From Streptomyces sp. SUK 48 (GTDB lineage: Bacteria > Actinomycetota > Actinomycetes > Streptomycetales > Streptomycetaceae): 64,000 bases of DNA. The stretch spans positions 806,001 to 870,000 of the forward strand of contig NZ_CP045740.1 of assembly GCF_009650765.1 (NCBI RefSeq), read 5' to 3'. Numbering within the stretch: position 1 is the stretch's first letter; the number at the start of each line of letters is the position of its first letter. A program made the position numbers and the translations under genes. This document shows, in pieces, positions 33,793 through 42,522 of this stretch. The notes beneath the pieces were generated by a model. It saw only the letters and a program-made list of their open reading frames with translations. It had not been told where the DNA came from and did no database searches.

Positions 33793-35223
33793 ATGCCCTC
33801 ACCCGAACCGCGGCCGATCAGTGTCCTGCTGGTCGGCGGCTGCGGCCACTGGGCCGCGACCGAGAACCACATCCCGGCCATCCTCAACCTCCAGGAGGAC
33901 GGCGCTCCCGTTCGCGTGGCCGCCATCTGCGACCCTCGCGACCCCTACAGCCCGGCCCTCCTGGCCCACATGCCCGACCTCGCCACCCTCGTGCAGCGGG
34001 ACAAGCCCGCGTGGATCAGCCCCAGCCCGGACGAGAGACCCGACCAGCTCGAGCACCGCCTGCACCAGGCCCACAAGGAGCACCGCTTCGACACGGTCAT
34101 CGTCGCCTGCGACCCCGTCGCCCACTACCCCTACCTCAAGTGGGCCACCGACCGGGGCATCCCCGTCCTGTGCGACAAGCCGATCGTCTGTGTCGAGGAC
34201 GCCGCCTGGGACCCTGTGCGCGCCGCGGAGATCCACCGCCGCTTCGACACGCTGCTACGCGCTCACCGCGATCGGCCCGGCCACCTGTTCGCGGTACCCC
34301 TGCGGCGCCGCGCCAACGACGCCTTCCTGCATGTCGGGGAGCTGATCCGCGAAGTCCACGACGCCCACAACCAGTCCTTGACCATGGGCCGAATCGACGT
34401 CGCCGGAGGTCACTTCCGCCTGCCCGAGGAGTATGCGCTCGGAAACGCCCACGGCTACACCCACGGCGTCGGGGCGCTCAGCTTCAGCAGCTACCACTAC
34501 CTCGACGAGCTGACCCGCTACCTCCTGCTCGCTCCCGGCAAGATCAGCGTGCTGCGCGTGACCCTGCAGTATGTCCGTCGTGTCGGTGACCACCTGGCGA
34601 CCGGTCAGGGCGACGTCCTCACCGCCCTGCTGCGGCCCCGCTCCGAAGCCGGCCTGCATGCCACAGCCCTCGATGAACGCGTCCTGCTGGCCGAGATGGA
34701 CTTCGGCTTCACCGTGGAACTCCTCGACTCCCAGCAGCGGTCACACGGTCTGCTCTCCTACACCTTCACCTCCAACTCCCTCTCCAACCGCACGGTCGGC
34801 GCGCTGGCCCATGACGCCCAGGACGATGTCGCGTTCCGCGAGAAGGGCCGCATGTCGCAGTACGTCATCGACCTGCACCAGGGCAGCCTCCAGCACGTGC
34901 GGCTGACCAAGAACGACGCGGTCGGTGAGCCGTACACCATCCGTGTCGAGCACCGGCGCAACCCGCTCATCGGCGGCACCGGCCGCACGGAGACCGTCTA
35001 CGAGGACGCCCATACGAGCAGTGCCGTCACCCCCCGCGACATCACCGCCGCCTTCCTCACCATGGCCGCCGACGGCACCGCGTGCCCGAACGTCACCGAC
35101 AAGATCGCCTTCCTCAACGGCCAGGCCCTCACCCACCGCATCTACGCCGCCATGTACGAGCTGATCGCCACCAGCCACCACGAGGCGATTCCCTGCCCGT
35201 CCGTCCTCATCGACCTTCCCTGA
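33793..35223 (+). CDS. Gfo/Idh/MocA-family oxidoreductase-like protein
   Basis: Protein of 476 residues. Its N-terminus SVLLVGGCGHWAATENHIPA is a Rossmann-like nucleotide loop, and VLCDKPIVCVEDA is the family E/D-K-P motif, so NAD(P)-dependent oxidation or reduction of a sugar or cyclitol is likely. ATG 33793 has GGGAAGG 7 bases upstream; an ATG at 33754 is less well placed. It is about 100 residues longer than standard family members, with a divergent C-terminal half. It lies 71 bp after the enzyme-I-like gene and 32 bp before the glycosyltransferase. Confidence 0.8.
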   Translation: MPSPEPRPISVLLVGGCGHWAATENHIPAILNLQEDGAPVRVAAICDPRDPYSPALLAHMPDLATLVQRDKPAWISPSPDERPDQLEHRLHQAHKEHRFDTVIVACDPVAHYPYLKWATDRGIPVLCDKPIVCVEDAAWDPVRAAEIHRRFDTLLRAHRDRPGHLFAVPLRRRANDAFLHVGELIREVHDAHNQSLTMGRIDVAGGHFRLPEEYALGNAHGYTHGVGALSFSSYHYLDELTRYLLLAPGKISVLRVTLQYVRRVGDHLATGQGDVLTALLRPRSEAGLHATALDERVLLAEMDFGFTVELLDSQQRSHGLLSYTFTSNSLSNRTVGALAHDAQDDVAFREKGRMSQYVIDLHQGSLQHVRLTKNDAVGEPYTIRVEHRRNPLIGGTGRTETVYEDAHTSSAVTPRDITAAFLTMAADGTACPNVTDKIAFLNGQALTHRIYAAMYELIATSHHEAIPCPSVLIDLP

Positions 35224-35255
35224 CCCGCAGCGCCGCACCACAGAAGGAGCAGCAC

Positions 35256-35711
35256 ATGAGCCGCCCCGTCCCCGTCGATCACGGCCTCATCTTCTACCCG
35301 CGCGGTGGGTCCGCCCTGGTCGCGAAAAACCTCACCGAACAGCTCCGCGCCCAGGGCCGCCCCTCCCGGGTCTTCGCTGGAAGCCTCGGCGGCCCCGGGG
35401 ACTGCTCCCACGCGCCCACCTTCTACGACCCAGCCCACCTGGTCTCCTCCGACTACAACCTCGCCGCGACCGCCCATGGCGCCGGTCTGGACCCTCTTGA
35501 GGCGGCCGTCCCCCTGCACCCCTCCTACGAAGACCGCCCCAGCGTGCCGGACCGGGTGTTCTCCGCCGTCTCACCCCGCACCAACGCGCACCTGGAGAAC
35601 TACTGGACGCGCCAGTTCGCCCAGCACGGTGCCGGCACCGACGGCCTTCTCCATCTGCACCACCTCACCCCCAGCACTCCGCAGCCCGGCGCCTGGAACG
35701 CACCGTCGTGA
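35256..35711 (+). CDS. glycosyltransferase family 4, N-terminal part (frameshifted)
   Basis: First 151 residues of a GT4-type glycosyltransferase. AGAAGGAG precedes ATG 35256. It has the acceptor-side Rossmann start IFYPRGGSALVAKNLTEQL and reaches LLHLHHLTP, where typical enzymes continue directly into VVTTLHGTD. Here a CCCCC run (35668-35672) shifts the frame and a TGA follows at 35709. One extra C would join it to the next open frame, which reads PQHSAARRLERTVVTTLHGT in the alternative frame. See the next entry. Confidence 0.75.
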   Translation: MSRPVPVDHGLIFYPRGGSALVAKNLTEQLRAQGRPSRVFAGSLGGPGDCSHAPTFYDPAHLVSSDYNLAATAHGAGLDPLEAAVPLHPSYEDRPSVPDRVFSAVSPRTNAHLENYWTRQFAQHGAGTDGLLHLHHLTPSTPQPGAWNAPS

Positions 35712-36766
35712 CGACCCTCCACGGCACCGACCTGAAGTTCCTCCAGAGCGCACTGGACCGCGTGCGCCGGGCCGCCGGCACCCGCTCGACCGTCGCCGAA
35801 CTCGCCCGCCGCGAAGAGACGGCCGGAACCGACGCCGCGAACTTGCCCGGCGAGCGGTGGGCCAGCTGGACCCATGCCGAGTTCTGGATCCAGACCCTGC
35901 GGGAACACGCCCGTATCAGCGAGCACATCGTCACCGTCTCCGAGCAGGACCGCACCCTCGCCCACGAGCTCCTCCACATTCCCGAAGCGCGGCTCGAGGT
36001 CATCCCCAACGGAGTCGACACCGAGCTGTTCAAGCCCCGCCCCTCCCTCGACGAAACCGGCAAGCGCAGCCTCCTGCAGCATTGGCTGGTCGAAGACCCA
36101 CAGGGGTGGCAGCCCGGCCACGGCCCCGGCACCATCACCTACAACCGAACCGACGTGGAGCGCATGCTGCGCGACGACGCCGGCAACCGGCGCCCCCTCC
36201 TGCTGTGGATGGGCCGCTTCCTCAACTTCAAGCGTCTGGACCTGCTGCTCCAGGTCTTCGCCGCACTCCGAGAGAGCGCCCCGGTGCGCCCGGCTCTGCT
36301 CGTGCTGGGCGGCTTCCCAGGCGAATGGGAGGGCGAGCATCCTCACACCCTGGCAGAGCGCCTGGGCATCCTCGACGACGTGTACTTCGCGGGCTGGCGA
36401 CCGCACGGCGATCTGATCGACGGCCTCCACGCCAGCGACCTGTTCGTGACCCCGTCCGTCGGAGAGCCGTTCGGGCTTGTCTGCCTGGAGGCGATGGCCT
36501 CAGCCACGCCAGTCGTCGCAACCGCCAGCGGCGGCCCCCTCGCCACCATCCGGCCCGACGGGCCCCGGCCCACCGGGTGGCTCACCGCACCGGCCGACGC
36601 AGAGGACCTTCACGCCACCCTGCTGGACACCCTCACCCGTCCCGGGGAGATCGACCGGCGCGGACGCAACGCCCGCGACTTCGTCGTCCAGCACTACAGC
36701 TGGCCCACCATCGCCACTCGGTACGCCCAGATGTACGACCGGGTACTCGCAAGCGTCCCCGCCTGA
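35708..36766 (+). CDS. glycosyltransferase family 4, catalytic C-terminal part
   Basis: Residues VTTLHGTDLKFLQ onward of the same GT4 enzyme, 352 residues from GTG 35708, whose start overlaps the upstream stop (GTGA). It has the GT-B donor domain: RLEVIPNGVDTELFKP, LLLWMGRFLNFKRLDLLLQ, then VTPSVGEPFGLVCLEAMASA with the E-x7-E motif binding the nucleotide sugar. The donor sugar is not predictable. The overlap could allow two interacting halves, but a single-base deletion or a sequencing slip in the C run is the simpler explanation. Confidence 0.8.
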   Translation: MTTLHGTDLKFLQSALDRVRRAAGTRSTVAELARREETAGTDAANLPGERWASWTHAEFWIQTLREHARISEHIVTVSEQDRTLAHELLHIPEARLEVIPNGVDTELFKPRPSLDETGKRSLLQHWLVEDPQGWQPGHGPGTITYNRTDVERMLRDDAGNRRPLLLWMGRFLNFKRLDLLLQVFAALRESAPVRPALLVLGGFPGEWEGEHPHTLAERLGILDDVYFAGWRPHGDLIDGLHASDLFVTPSVGEPFGLVCLEAMASATPVVATASGGPLATIRPDGPRPTGWLTAPADAEDLHATLLDTLTRPGEIDRRGRNARDFVVQHYSWPTIATRYAQMYDRVLASVPA

Positions 36767-36941
36767 CGACCACCCGCCCACCCGACCCCAACCGGGCGCG
36801 CCCCGTTCACAGGCAGCGGCGGACTCGACCTGTCGGAAGACGTGCGCACCACGTGACTGACACCCTCGCGGCAGGCCGCCCCCGCCGCGATTCCGCCCAG
36901 CAAGGAGCATGATCACCCAGCAACCGCACCGCGGGGCAGAC

Positions 36942-36980
36942 AAGATGGCCGGAGCAGCGACACTCGCTGCCCCGGCCATC
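36942..36980. terminator. bidirectional hairpin terminator
   Basis: A 17-bp stem (36942-36958 with 36964-36980, one mismatch) with a 5-base loop, between the convergent glycosyltransferase and UDP-glucose dehydrogenase genes. It ends 11 bases before the dehydrogenase stop. Confidence 0.75.
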
Positions 36981-36991
36981 TCGTTAGGGGA

Positions 36992-38314
36992 TCAGACCTC
37001 GCCGCGCACCGTCTCGCGGCCCACACTCATGTAAGTGAAACCGAGCGAGGCCATCCGCTGCGGGTCGAGGAGATTGCGGCCGTCGAACACCAAGGGCCGT
37101 GCCATAATCTCCGCTGCCTCGCCCCAGGCGACATCCTGGAGCTCCGGCCACTCCGTCACGATGATCGCCGCGTCCGCGCCGGTCATCGCTTCCAGCGGCG
37201 TGGCACAGCGTGTGGTGGACGACCAGGGAGCGCTGCCGAGCTGGCGGACCAGCGGATCCCAGCAGCGGACGTCCGCACCCTCAGACAGGAGCCTCGAAGC
37301 GATGATCACGCTCGGGGCCTCGCGCACGTCGTCCGTTCCAGGCTTGAAGGCGACACCGAGCAGAGCGACCGTCCGGTTGTGAAAGACCCCGCCCAGCTCA
37401 TCCTTCAGCCGCTGGATCGCGCGCCGCGGCTGAAGGTCGTTCACCTCAATGACAGAAGTGAGGAGTTGGAAGGAGTAACCGGCGTTGCCGGCCAAGGCCC
37501 GCAACGCGCGGGAGTCCTTAGGGAAACAGGAACCACCCCATCCGACGCCGGGCCGCATGAAATGCGGCCCGAGCCGATGGTCAAGCCCCACCGCGTGGAC
37601 CACCTGCTCCACGTCGGCGCCGGTCGCTTCGCAGATAGTCGCGATCTCATTGGCGAAACTGATCTTCGTGGCCAGCAACGCGTTGGCAGCCAGCTTCACC
37701 ATCTCCGCCGAACGGACGTCCATCTGCGCGATCGGCCCGTCCACACCCTCATGCAACTGGGCAATCAACTTCGCCGTCTCAGGATCGTCGGCACCGATCA
37801 CCACCCGGTCAGGGCGCATGAAGTCCCGCACCGCCTTGCCCTCGGCGGTGAACTCAGGATTGGACGCGTATCCCACATGCTCAAGGCCGGCACGGTCCAT
37901 CTCAGCCCTGACCCGGGCGCCGGTGCCCACAGGCACCGTGCTCTTGACCGCCACAGCCATCAGATGCCGAGCATCCCGCAGAGTATCGATCACCTGCCAG
38001 ATCCTGGACAGATCAGCATCCCCAGACGGCGTCGATGGGGTGTCCACACACACGTACACGACCTCGGCGTCGCGCACGGCCTCCTCGGCGTCCAAGGTGA
38101 AAGTCAGGTGCTCGGCATTCTCCGCGATCAGCGAGGCCAGTCCGTCCTCGTGGATCGGGACACCGCCGCTCCGGAGGATCTCGACGCGCTCCTGCTGGAT
38201 GTCGCGTACGACAACGTCATGGCCCAGTTGCGCGAAACAAGCGCCCGTCACGAGGCCGATGTAGCCCGCACCGAACACCGCGATTCGACGTTTCCCCAGC
38301 ATCGGTCCGCTCAC
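36992..38314 (-). CDS. UDP-glucose 6-dehydrogenase
   Basis: NAD-dependent enzyme of 440 residues oxidising UDP-glucose to UDP-glucuronate. The NAD loop is AVFGAGYIGLVTGACFA (residues 12-28), the catalytic region has EMVKLAANA (Lys207, Asn211) and the thiohemiacetal Cys263 in GVGWGGSCFPKD. GTDDVREAPS marks the C-terminal UDP-binding domain. Related GDP-mannose and UDP-ManNAc dehydrogenases share these motifs, so the sugar could differ. It is convergent with the glycosyltransferase and could provide its sugar donor; a shared pathway is inferred. Confidence 0.88.
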   Translation of the reverse strand: MSGPMLGKRRIAVFGAGYIGLVTGACFAQLGHDVVVRDIQQERVEILRSGGVPIHEDGLASLIAENAEHLTFTLDAEEAVRDAEVVYVCVDTPSTPSGDADLSRIWQVIDTLRDARHLMAVAVKSTVPVGTGARVRAEMDRAGLEHVGYASNPEFTAEGKAVRDFMRPDRVVIGADDPETAKLIAQLHEGVDGPIAQMDVRSAEMVKLAANALLATKISFANEIATICEATGADVEQVVHAVGLDHRLGPHFMRPGVGWGGSCFPKDSRALRALAGNAGYSFQLLTSVIEVNDLQPRRAIQRLKDELGGVFHNRTVALLGVAFKPGTDDVREAPSVIIASRLLSEGADVRCWDPLVRQLGSAPWSSTTRCATPLEAMTGADAAIIVTEWPELQDVAWGEAAEIMARPLVFDGRNLLDPQRMASLGFTYMSVGRETVRGEV

Positions 38315-38780
38315 CCTTCCGGCTCCAAAGCGCCCTGCTCATCAGCCACTTCTGACCATAGAGCATGCCGCAGGGCTCCTGTGTGAGATCACAGACCTGG
38401 CGATAGAGCAGCTACCAAAAACCCCCGGAACCACATCTCCAGGCGCGGACGGGACGCTCGGAACCGGAACGGCAACCGCGCTGAACCTGACAGCCCCGGA
38501 GAACGCGGCCTTGCCCGGCCAGACAGGAACCTGGCCAGGGTCCGCATGCTCCTCGCCCAGCGGCGCCGTCACCGAGAGGGACGCCCCGGCCAGCAGTTTG
38601 AGGACTGACCGCCAGGTACCGGGCGACGCTGCGCCGGTCCAAGCGGCGCTGCCTGGTGGTGGTCCGAGCCGACGATCACTCGATCATGAGCTGTATCCGG
38701 TGTCGTTCCGGGCCGTGGCCCGGACGCCCCGGTGGCAGTCCGTCGAGAACGGTGATGGCAGGGTGCGGCATACCGCGAGC
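38315..38780. other. intergenic interval, no gene seen
   Basis: The upstream region of the UDP-glucose dehydrogenase gene. Open frames here have unusual composition and no family resemblance. Confidence 0.4.
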
Positions 38781-39395
38781 CTACGGGGCGGCCGGCCGGT
38801 GTACCCAGCGAACGCCGGGACGGGACGGGTGCTGTTCGCCGGGCAGCCGGTGCACGACCAGGTGCCGCCTTTCGCCGTCGCGCGCGTCGATCGCCGAGCG
38901 GAACCCCTGCTCGGTGAGATAGCGGGCCAGGCGATCCAGGGCCTCGGTCAGCTTTTTGTCGTCTTCGGCGGTGTACGGGTCGAGCGTGGTACGGCCGTTG
39001 CGTGAGGCGGTCCCGAGCGCGTAGTGCACGCGCACGCACAGCTCGGCGCCCTGGGGAAACTCCTCCTGGGGGACGGCCTCCTCCCAGCAGAAGTCCGGTC
39101 CGTCACGCCAGATGTCGGCGCCCGGCTCGTGCGCAAATCCGCCGGCCTTCAAAATCGGCGCGATGACGACCGCCCCGTATGCGTGGCTGGACGGATCGCA
39201 CGGATACTGCCTGGGCGTGGGGGCGGGCGTGGGCGTTGCGGCGGTCACGCACCGCGGGCACTGGTCCGTCGCGTCATCCCGGCCGATCCGCCAGCCCTCC
39301 GAGCGTAGCGCGATCCGTCCGCCCTCCAGCGAGCCAGCAGGTAACTCGGCGGTATCCAAGCAGTTCTGGCAACGCGCCCGCGCGATCAGCTCCAT
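38781..39395 (-). CDS. hypothetical protein with N-terminal zinc-ribbon-like cysteines
   Basis: Protein of 204 residues. Two Cys pairs, CQNC (residues 9-12) and CPRC (about 46-49), suggest a small zinc ribbon. After a Pro/Thr linker (TAATPTPAPTPRQ) a mixed domain follows with IAPILKAGGFAHEPGADIW and a helical tail KLTEALDRLARYLTEQGF. I do not recognise the family. Codon use and the C-terminal helix look like a real gene. The 56-bp repeat starts 45 bp upstream of its ATG. Confidence 0.65.
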   Translation of the reverse strand: MELIARARCQNCLDTAELPAGSLEGGRIALRSEGWRIGRDDATDQCPRCVTAATPTPAPTPRQYPCDPSSHAYGAVVIAPILKAGGFAHEPGADIWRDGPDFCWEEAVPQEEFPQGAELCVRVHYALGTASRNGRTTLDPYTAEDDKKLTEALDRLARYLTEQGFRSAIDARDGERRHLVVHRLPGEQHPSRPGVRWVHRPAAP

Positions 39396-39440
39396 GACGG
39401 CAGGCTACGGGCCTGGTCCGGCCGATGTGACTGGAGCGGC

Positions 39441-39496
39441 AGGACTCATGGATGCCTTCGACCCCGCTACTGCGACGAGCCCGTGGACGACTTTGG
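39441..39496 (+). repeat. 56-bp direct repeat, right copy
   Basis: Same orientation as 24281-24336, one mismatch. Outside the copy the flanks are unrelated to those of the left copy. Confidence 0.9.
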
Positions 39497-39943
39497 CCGC
39501 GCGTCGGGCCCTGCTCCACGTGATCGTTCGGGTGACGGGCGGGCTGGAGGACGCATCGACGGAAAGCCTGCGCTTGGACGGCAGCTGGCACCGCGTCCCC
39601 CTGACCGAGCACACCGCCAGGCGGGCGGCTTGCTGGAAGCCCCGGGCCCGGAGCACGCCGAGGGCTTGTGCCGTGTCCTGGCGGTGGCCGCCGACGACAC
39701 CGGTCGCGGCAGCCCTCGCCGACGAACCTGCTGCGGCTCGGCTTCGGTCCCACTCTGGTACTGCACCGATTCAGGGTGTGCGGTCAGCACCAGCCTCGGC
39801 ATGCAGCCGGTCGGCCGCGCGCACATCGGCCCCGAACCAAGCGGGTTCGGGGCCGATGTGCCCCGCGCCGGCAAACGGGGATCGCTCCGCCCCTGACCAA
39901 TGCCGGGCTGGTCGCGCCCGCGACGACTGGGGAGCATCGGATC
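39497..39943. other. non-coding or eroded interval with a hairpin
   Basis: Several open frames exist but none gives recognisable protein. The perfect hairpin at 39821-39861 is the only clear signal. Confidence 0.4.
39821..39861. terminator. perfect 18-bp hairpin terminator
   Basis: GCACATCGGCCCCGAACC (39821-39838) pairs without mismatch with GGTTCGGGGCCGATGTGC (39844-39861) over a 5-base loop. It lies downstream of the minus-strand gene ending at 39944, for which it can serve as terminator. Confidence 0.75.
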
Positions 39944-40642
39944 CTATACAGCGGCCGCCAGTGCGCGGACGAGGCTGGCACTGACCTGTGGCACCTCGCC
40001 GTACTCCGGGTCGTCGCTGTCGATGGGGAGTTGGTGGAGTACCGCGGCGACGCGTGGCGGCAAGCGGACGTCGAGGCCCTCGTGACAGCGGGCGATTATG
40101 TCGGCGCGCACCGCGCGGGGCAGGAGTTCGTCGGAGGGGTCCAAGACCTCTTGGACAGTGCGCTGTTCGCGGGCATCGGCCAGTGTGTCCGCCTGTCTGC
40201 GCCACGTCTCTGCGTCCAGGACCTCTCCCAGGCTGCGATGCAGCAGGCTCAGGAGGGAGGCGGCGGTGTGGTTGCCGCCACCGGCCGCGAATTGCAGCCA
40301 GAACTGGCTGCCGTCACGGTGGCCGGAGACATACAGGAGCGCTCCGAGGACGAGGGCGCCTTCGGGGTGGACGGACTGGCTGTTGGTGAGCAGCGCCAGG
40401 GAGGCTGCGGCGGTGGGCATGGCCAGAACCAGGGCCGCTGCCAGGTCCAGTTCGTGGGCTGCTTGTTCCTGGTCCGAGGGCAGCGAGTTCGGCGCTGCCA
40501 GCAGCCGGGTCCAGCTGCTGTCCTGGGCCTGGGCCTGGGAGGGGCGAGGGCGCGCAGGGAGGTCCGCCGCGCGGTCGCGCCGCGCGGCGGGGCCGGCGGC
40601 GCGGCGTGTGCTGGGCAGGAGCCGCTGCTGATTCGTGTTCAC
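39944..40642 (-). CDS. hypothetical helical protein of a Streptomyces-specific type
   Basis: Protein of 232 residues. GTG 40642 is chosen because GGGGAGAG precedes it; the frame is open to 41008 antisense to the methyltransferase. Two helical parts are visible, SDQEQAAHELDLAAALVLA and the Trp/Phe-rich SGHRDGSQFWLQFAAGGGN, followed by LHRSLGEVLDAETW. Similar proteins are frequent in Streptomyces genomes, with no known function to my knowledge. It is divergent from the SAV2177-type methyltransferase, with a 39-bp gap. Confidence 0.65.
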   Translation of the reverse strand: MNTNQQRLLPSTRRAAGPAARRDRAADLPARPRPSQAQAQDSSWTRLLAAPNSLPSDQEQAAHELDLAAALVLAMPTAAASLALLTNSQSVHPEGALVLGALLYVSGHRDGSQFWLQFAAGGGNHTAASLLSLLHRSLGEVLDAETWRRQADTLADAREQRTVQEVLDPSDELLPRAVRADIIARCHEGLDVRLPPRVAAVLHQLPIDSDDPEYGEVPQVSASLVRALAAAV

Positions 40643-40681
40643 CGCTCTCCCCGCTCGTTGCGCAGCGCGCGGGCGAGGCGT

Positions 40682-41455
40682 GTGAGGGCCTGGGACGCCG
40701 TGGAACGGACGATGTACGACTACTACCTCGGCGGGACGACCAACTTCCCAGCCGACCGGGAGGCCGCGGGGCGCGCGCTGGCTGTGTTCCCGTACGCACG
40801 GACGGCTGCTCGTGCCAACCGAGGGTTCATGCGGCGCTCCATCCGCTACCTGGCCGAGTCGGGCATCCGGCAGTTCATCGACATCGGTACCGGAATTCCC
40901 ACATCCCCCAATCTCCACGAGGTCGCCCAGCAGGTGAATCCTGAGGCGCGAGTGGTGTACGCCGACAACGACCCGATCGTCCTCATCCACGCCGAGGCTC
41001 TGCTGCAAGGGTCACCCAAAGGCGTCACGGCCTATGTGCAGGGCGACGTGAACCAACCTGAGACCATCCTGCAAGAAGCGCGCTCCACGCTGGACTTCTC
41101 GGAGCCGATTGCACTCAGCCTGAACGCCGTGCTGCACTTCGTACCGGATGGTGCCCACAAGATCACCGAGTTGCTCAAAGCAGCTCTTCCGAGCGGCAGC
41201 GCGCTCGCCGTCAGCCATCTCACGGCGGAGTTCGCGCCCGAAGAAGCCTCCCGTGTGGCCCAGGTCTACACCGCGGCCGGCACCCCGACGCGGGCCCGCA
41301 GCCGTACCGAGTTCGCGGCGTTCTTCGACGGCTGGGAGCTCGTCGACCCCGGCATCGTCCCTACACCTCGATGGCGTCCCGACCATGACAGTGCCGATGA
41401 GCCCACCACCGATCCCGAAGCATCCTGCTACGGAGCCGTAGCCATCCGCCCCTGA
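40682..41455 (+). CDS. SAV2177/DUF574-family SAM-dependent methyltransferase
   Basis: Rossmann methyltransferase of 257 residues. The family block YDYYLGGTTNFPADREAAGR is followed by TARANRGFMRRSIRYL and the SAM loop RQFIDIGTGIPTSPNLHEV, then RVVYADNDPIVLIHAEALL and LSLNAVLHFVPD. GTG 40682 is preferred because family members have about ten residues before the YDY block; ATG 40712 is the alternative. The family is large in actinomycetes and its substrates are mostly unknown. Confidence 0.85.
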   Translation: MRAWDAVERTMYDYYLGGTTNFPADREAAGRALAVFPYARTAARANRGFMRRSIRYLAESGIRQFIDIGTGIPTSPNLHEVAQQVNPEARVVYADNDPIVLIHAEALLQGSPKGVTAYVQGDVNQPETILQEARSTLDFSEPIALSLNAVLHFVPDGAHKITELLKAALPSGSALAVSHLTAEFAPEEASRVAQVYTAAGTPTRARSRTEFAAFFDGWELVDPGIVPTPRWRPDHDSADEPTTDPEASCYGAVAIRP

Positions 41456-41858
41456 CCCGCATGCCCATTCTGGCAGCGCGGCGCGCCGGTTGTTCACCGC
41501 CAGTCCCACAAATCCGGCGGAACACACCGCAGTCACCACATCGGTTCGCATGGCCAGGCCTTGCCGCTGCTTGAGCGGGTTGCTGCACAGCTCAAAGCGT
41601 GCCGTTCTTCGCTGGCGCCGCGGTCGAAGCCGGGCAGTTGGCTGTCGTGACGGCTTCCCCGCCGCCACCGACACGCTCCTTCCGATCAGCCCTTCGGGGC
41701 GGCGGCGCTGCCGGGAGCCGGGTTCAGACGGAGCCACGCCGTCGGTGAGATCGTTTCATCCTGATTCCTGCAGGGCACCGGGCCTGGTGTGATCCGGGAG
41801 TGACGGATTCCTGCCGGTGGACATCGTGATCACTTCGGGGAGATCATCCGTCACCTCT
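41456..41858 (-). pseudogene. IS5-type transposase 3' remnant and flanking non-coding DNA
   Basis: Near 41461-41620 the minus strand reads NPLKQRQGLAMRTDVVTAV, which resembles the C-terminal block of IS5/IS427-type transposases (usually N-x-LK-x-WRGLA-x-RYDK). No upstream part of that gene remains. The rest of the interval to 41858 has no recognisable gene. Confidence 0.5.
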
Positions 41859-42494
41859 GAACCTCGGTATTCGCCAGGACGAGGAGGGCACGCAGGAGTG
41901 TGGTCGCGTGTCGGGCGTTCATGCGGACCTTGGCGAGGATGCGCCATGATTTCAGGTTGGCGAAGCCGTGTAGGAGATCCAGATCAGCTTGCCCTTCTCG
42001 TCGGTCAGCGCGAGGAACAGCAGGCCGTGGGCCTTGTGTTTCCCGCTGTAGTTCTTACGGCTGTCCGCTCTGGTGCGGCGGCGGGTGCGGACCAAGGTTC
42101 CGTCAAGCAGGACGACGACACCGCCCTTCCTGGCGATCTTCTTCAGTGCGCGGTCCAGGCGCGGGGCGCGGGCGGACAGCAGACGCAGGACCTCCATCAC
42201 CCAGCGGCGCACGGTGGAGGCGGAGACGGCCTTGCCGCCAGCCATGTCGCGAAGTCGCTGGTCATGGCGGAGAACGGCGAGCACGATCACCGCCTGGGTG
42301 CCGGCGGGGAGCTTGCGCCAGCGGGTGCCCAGCCGGTCGCGTTCGCGGCATATCAGATCACCGACGAGATCGAGAGTCCGCTTCGACAGCGGGAGCCGGA
42401 CCCGGTAGACAGCATCGTGAGCGCCCTCGGCGGGCTGGTTCGTTGTCACAGACTGGCCAACTCCCGCCGGGGGCGCCCGCGTTACGGCCCGCAC
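41859..42494 (-). pseudogene. IS5-family transposase with internal deletion
   Basis: DDE transposase remnant on the minus strand. The N-terminal part is continuous (LSKRTLDLVGDLICRERDRL, an HTH region, then VVVLLDGTLVRTRRRT and NYSGKHKAHGLLFLALTDEK) and contains the first Asp. After KGKLIWIS the sequence jumps to GFANLKSWRILAKVRMNARH, the extreme C-terminus, in another frame. The stretch with the second and third catalytic acids is deleted at about 41968, so it is inactive. Confidence 0.8.
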
Positions 42495-42522
42495 CGGCCC
42501 TGTTGCCCACGATCCAGCCAGG

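Noticed and set aside
37379..38386. Plus-strand open frame of 335 codons
   Set aside because: Antisense to UDP-glucose dehydrogenase.
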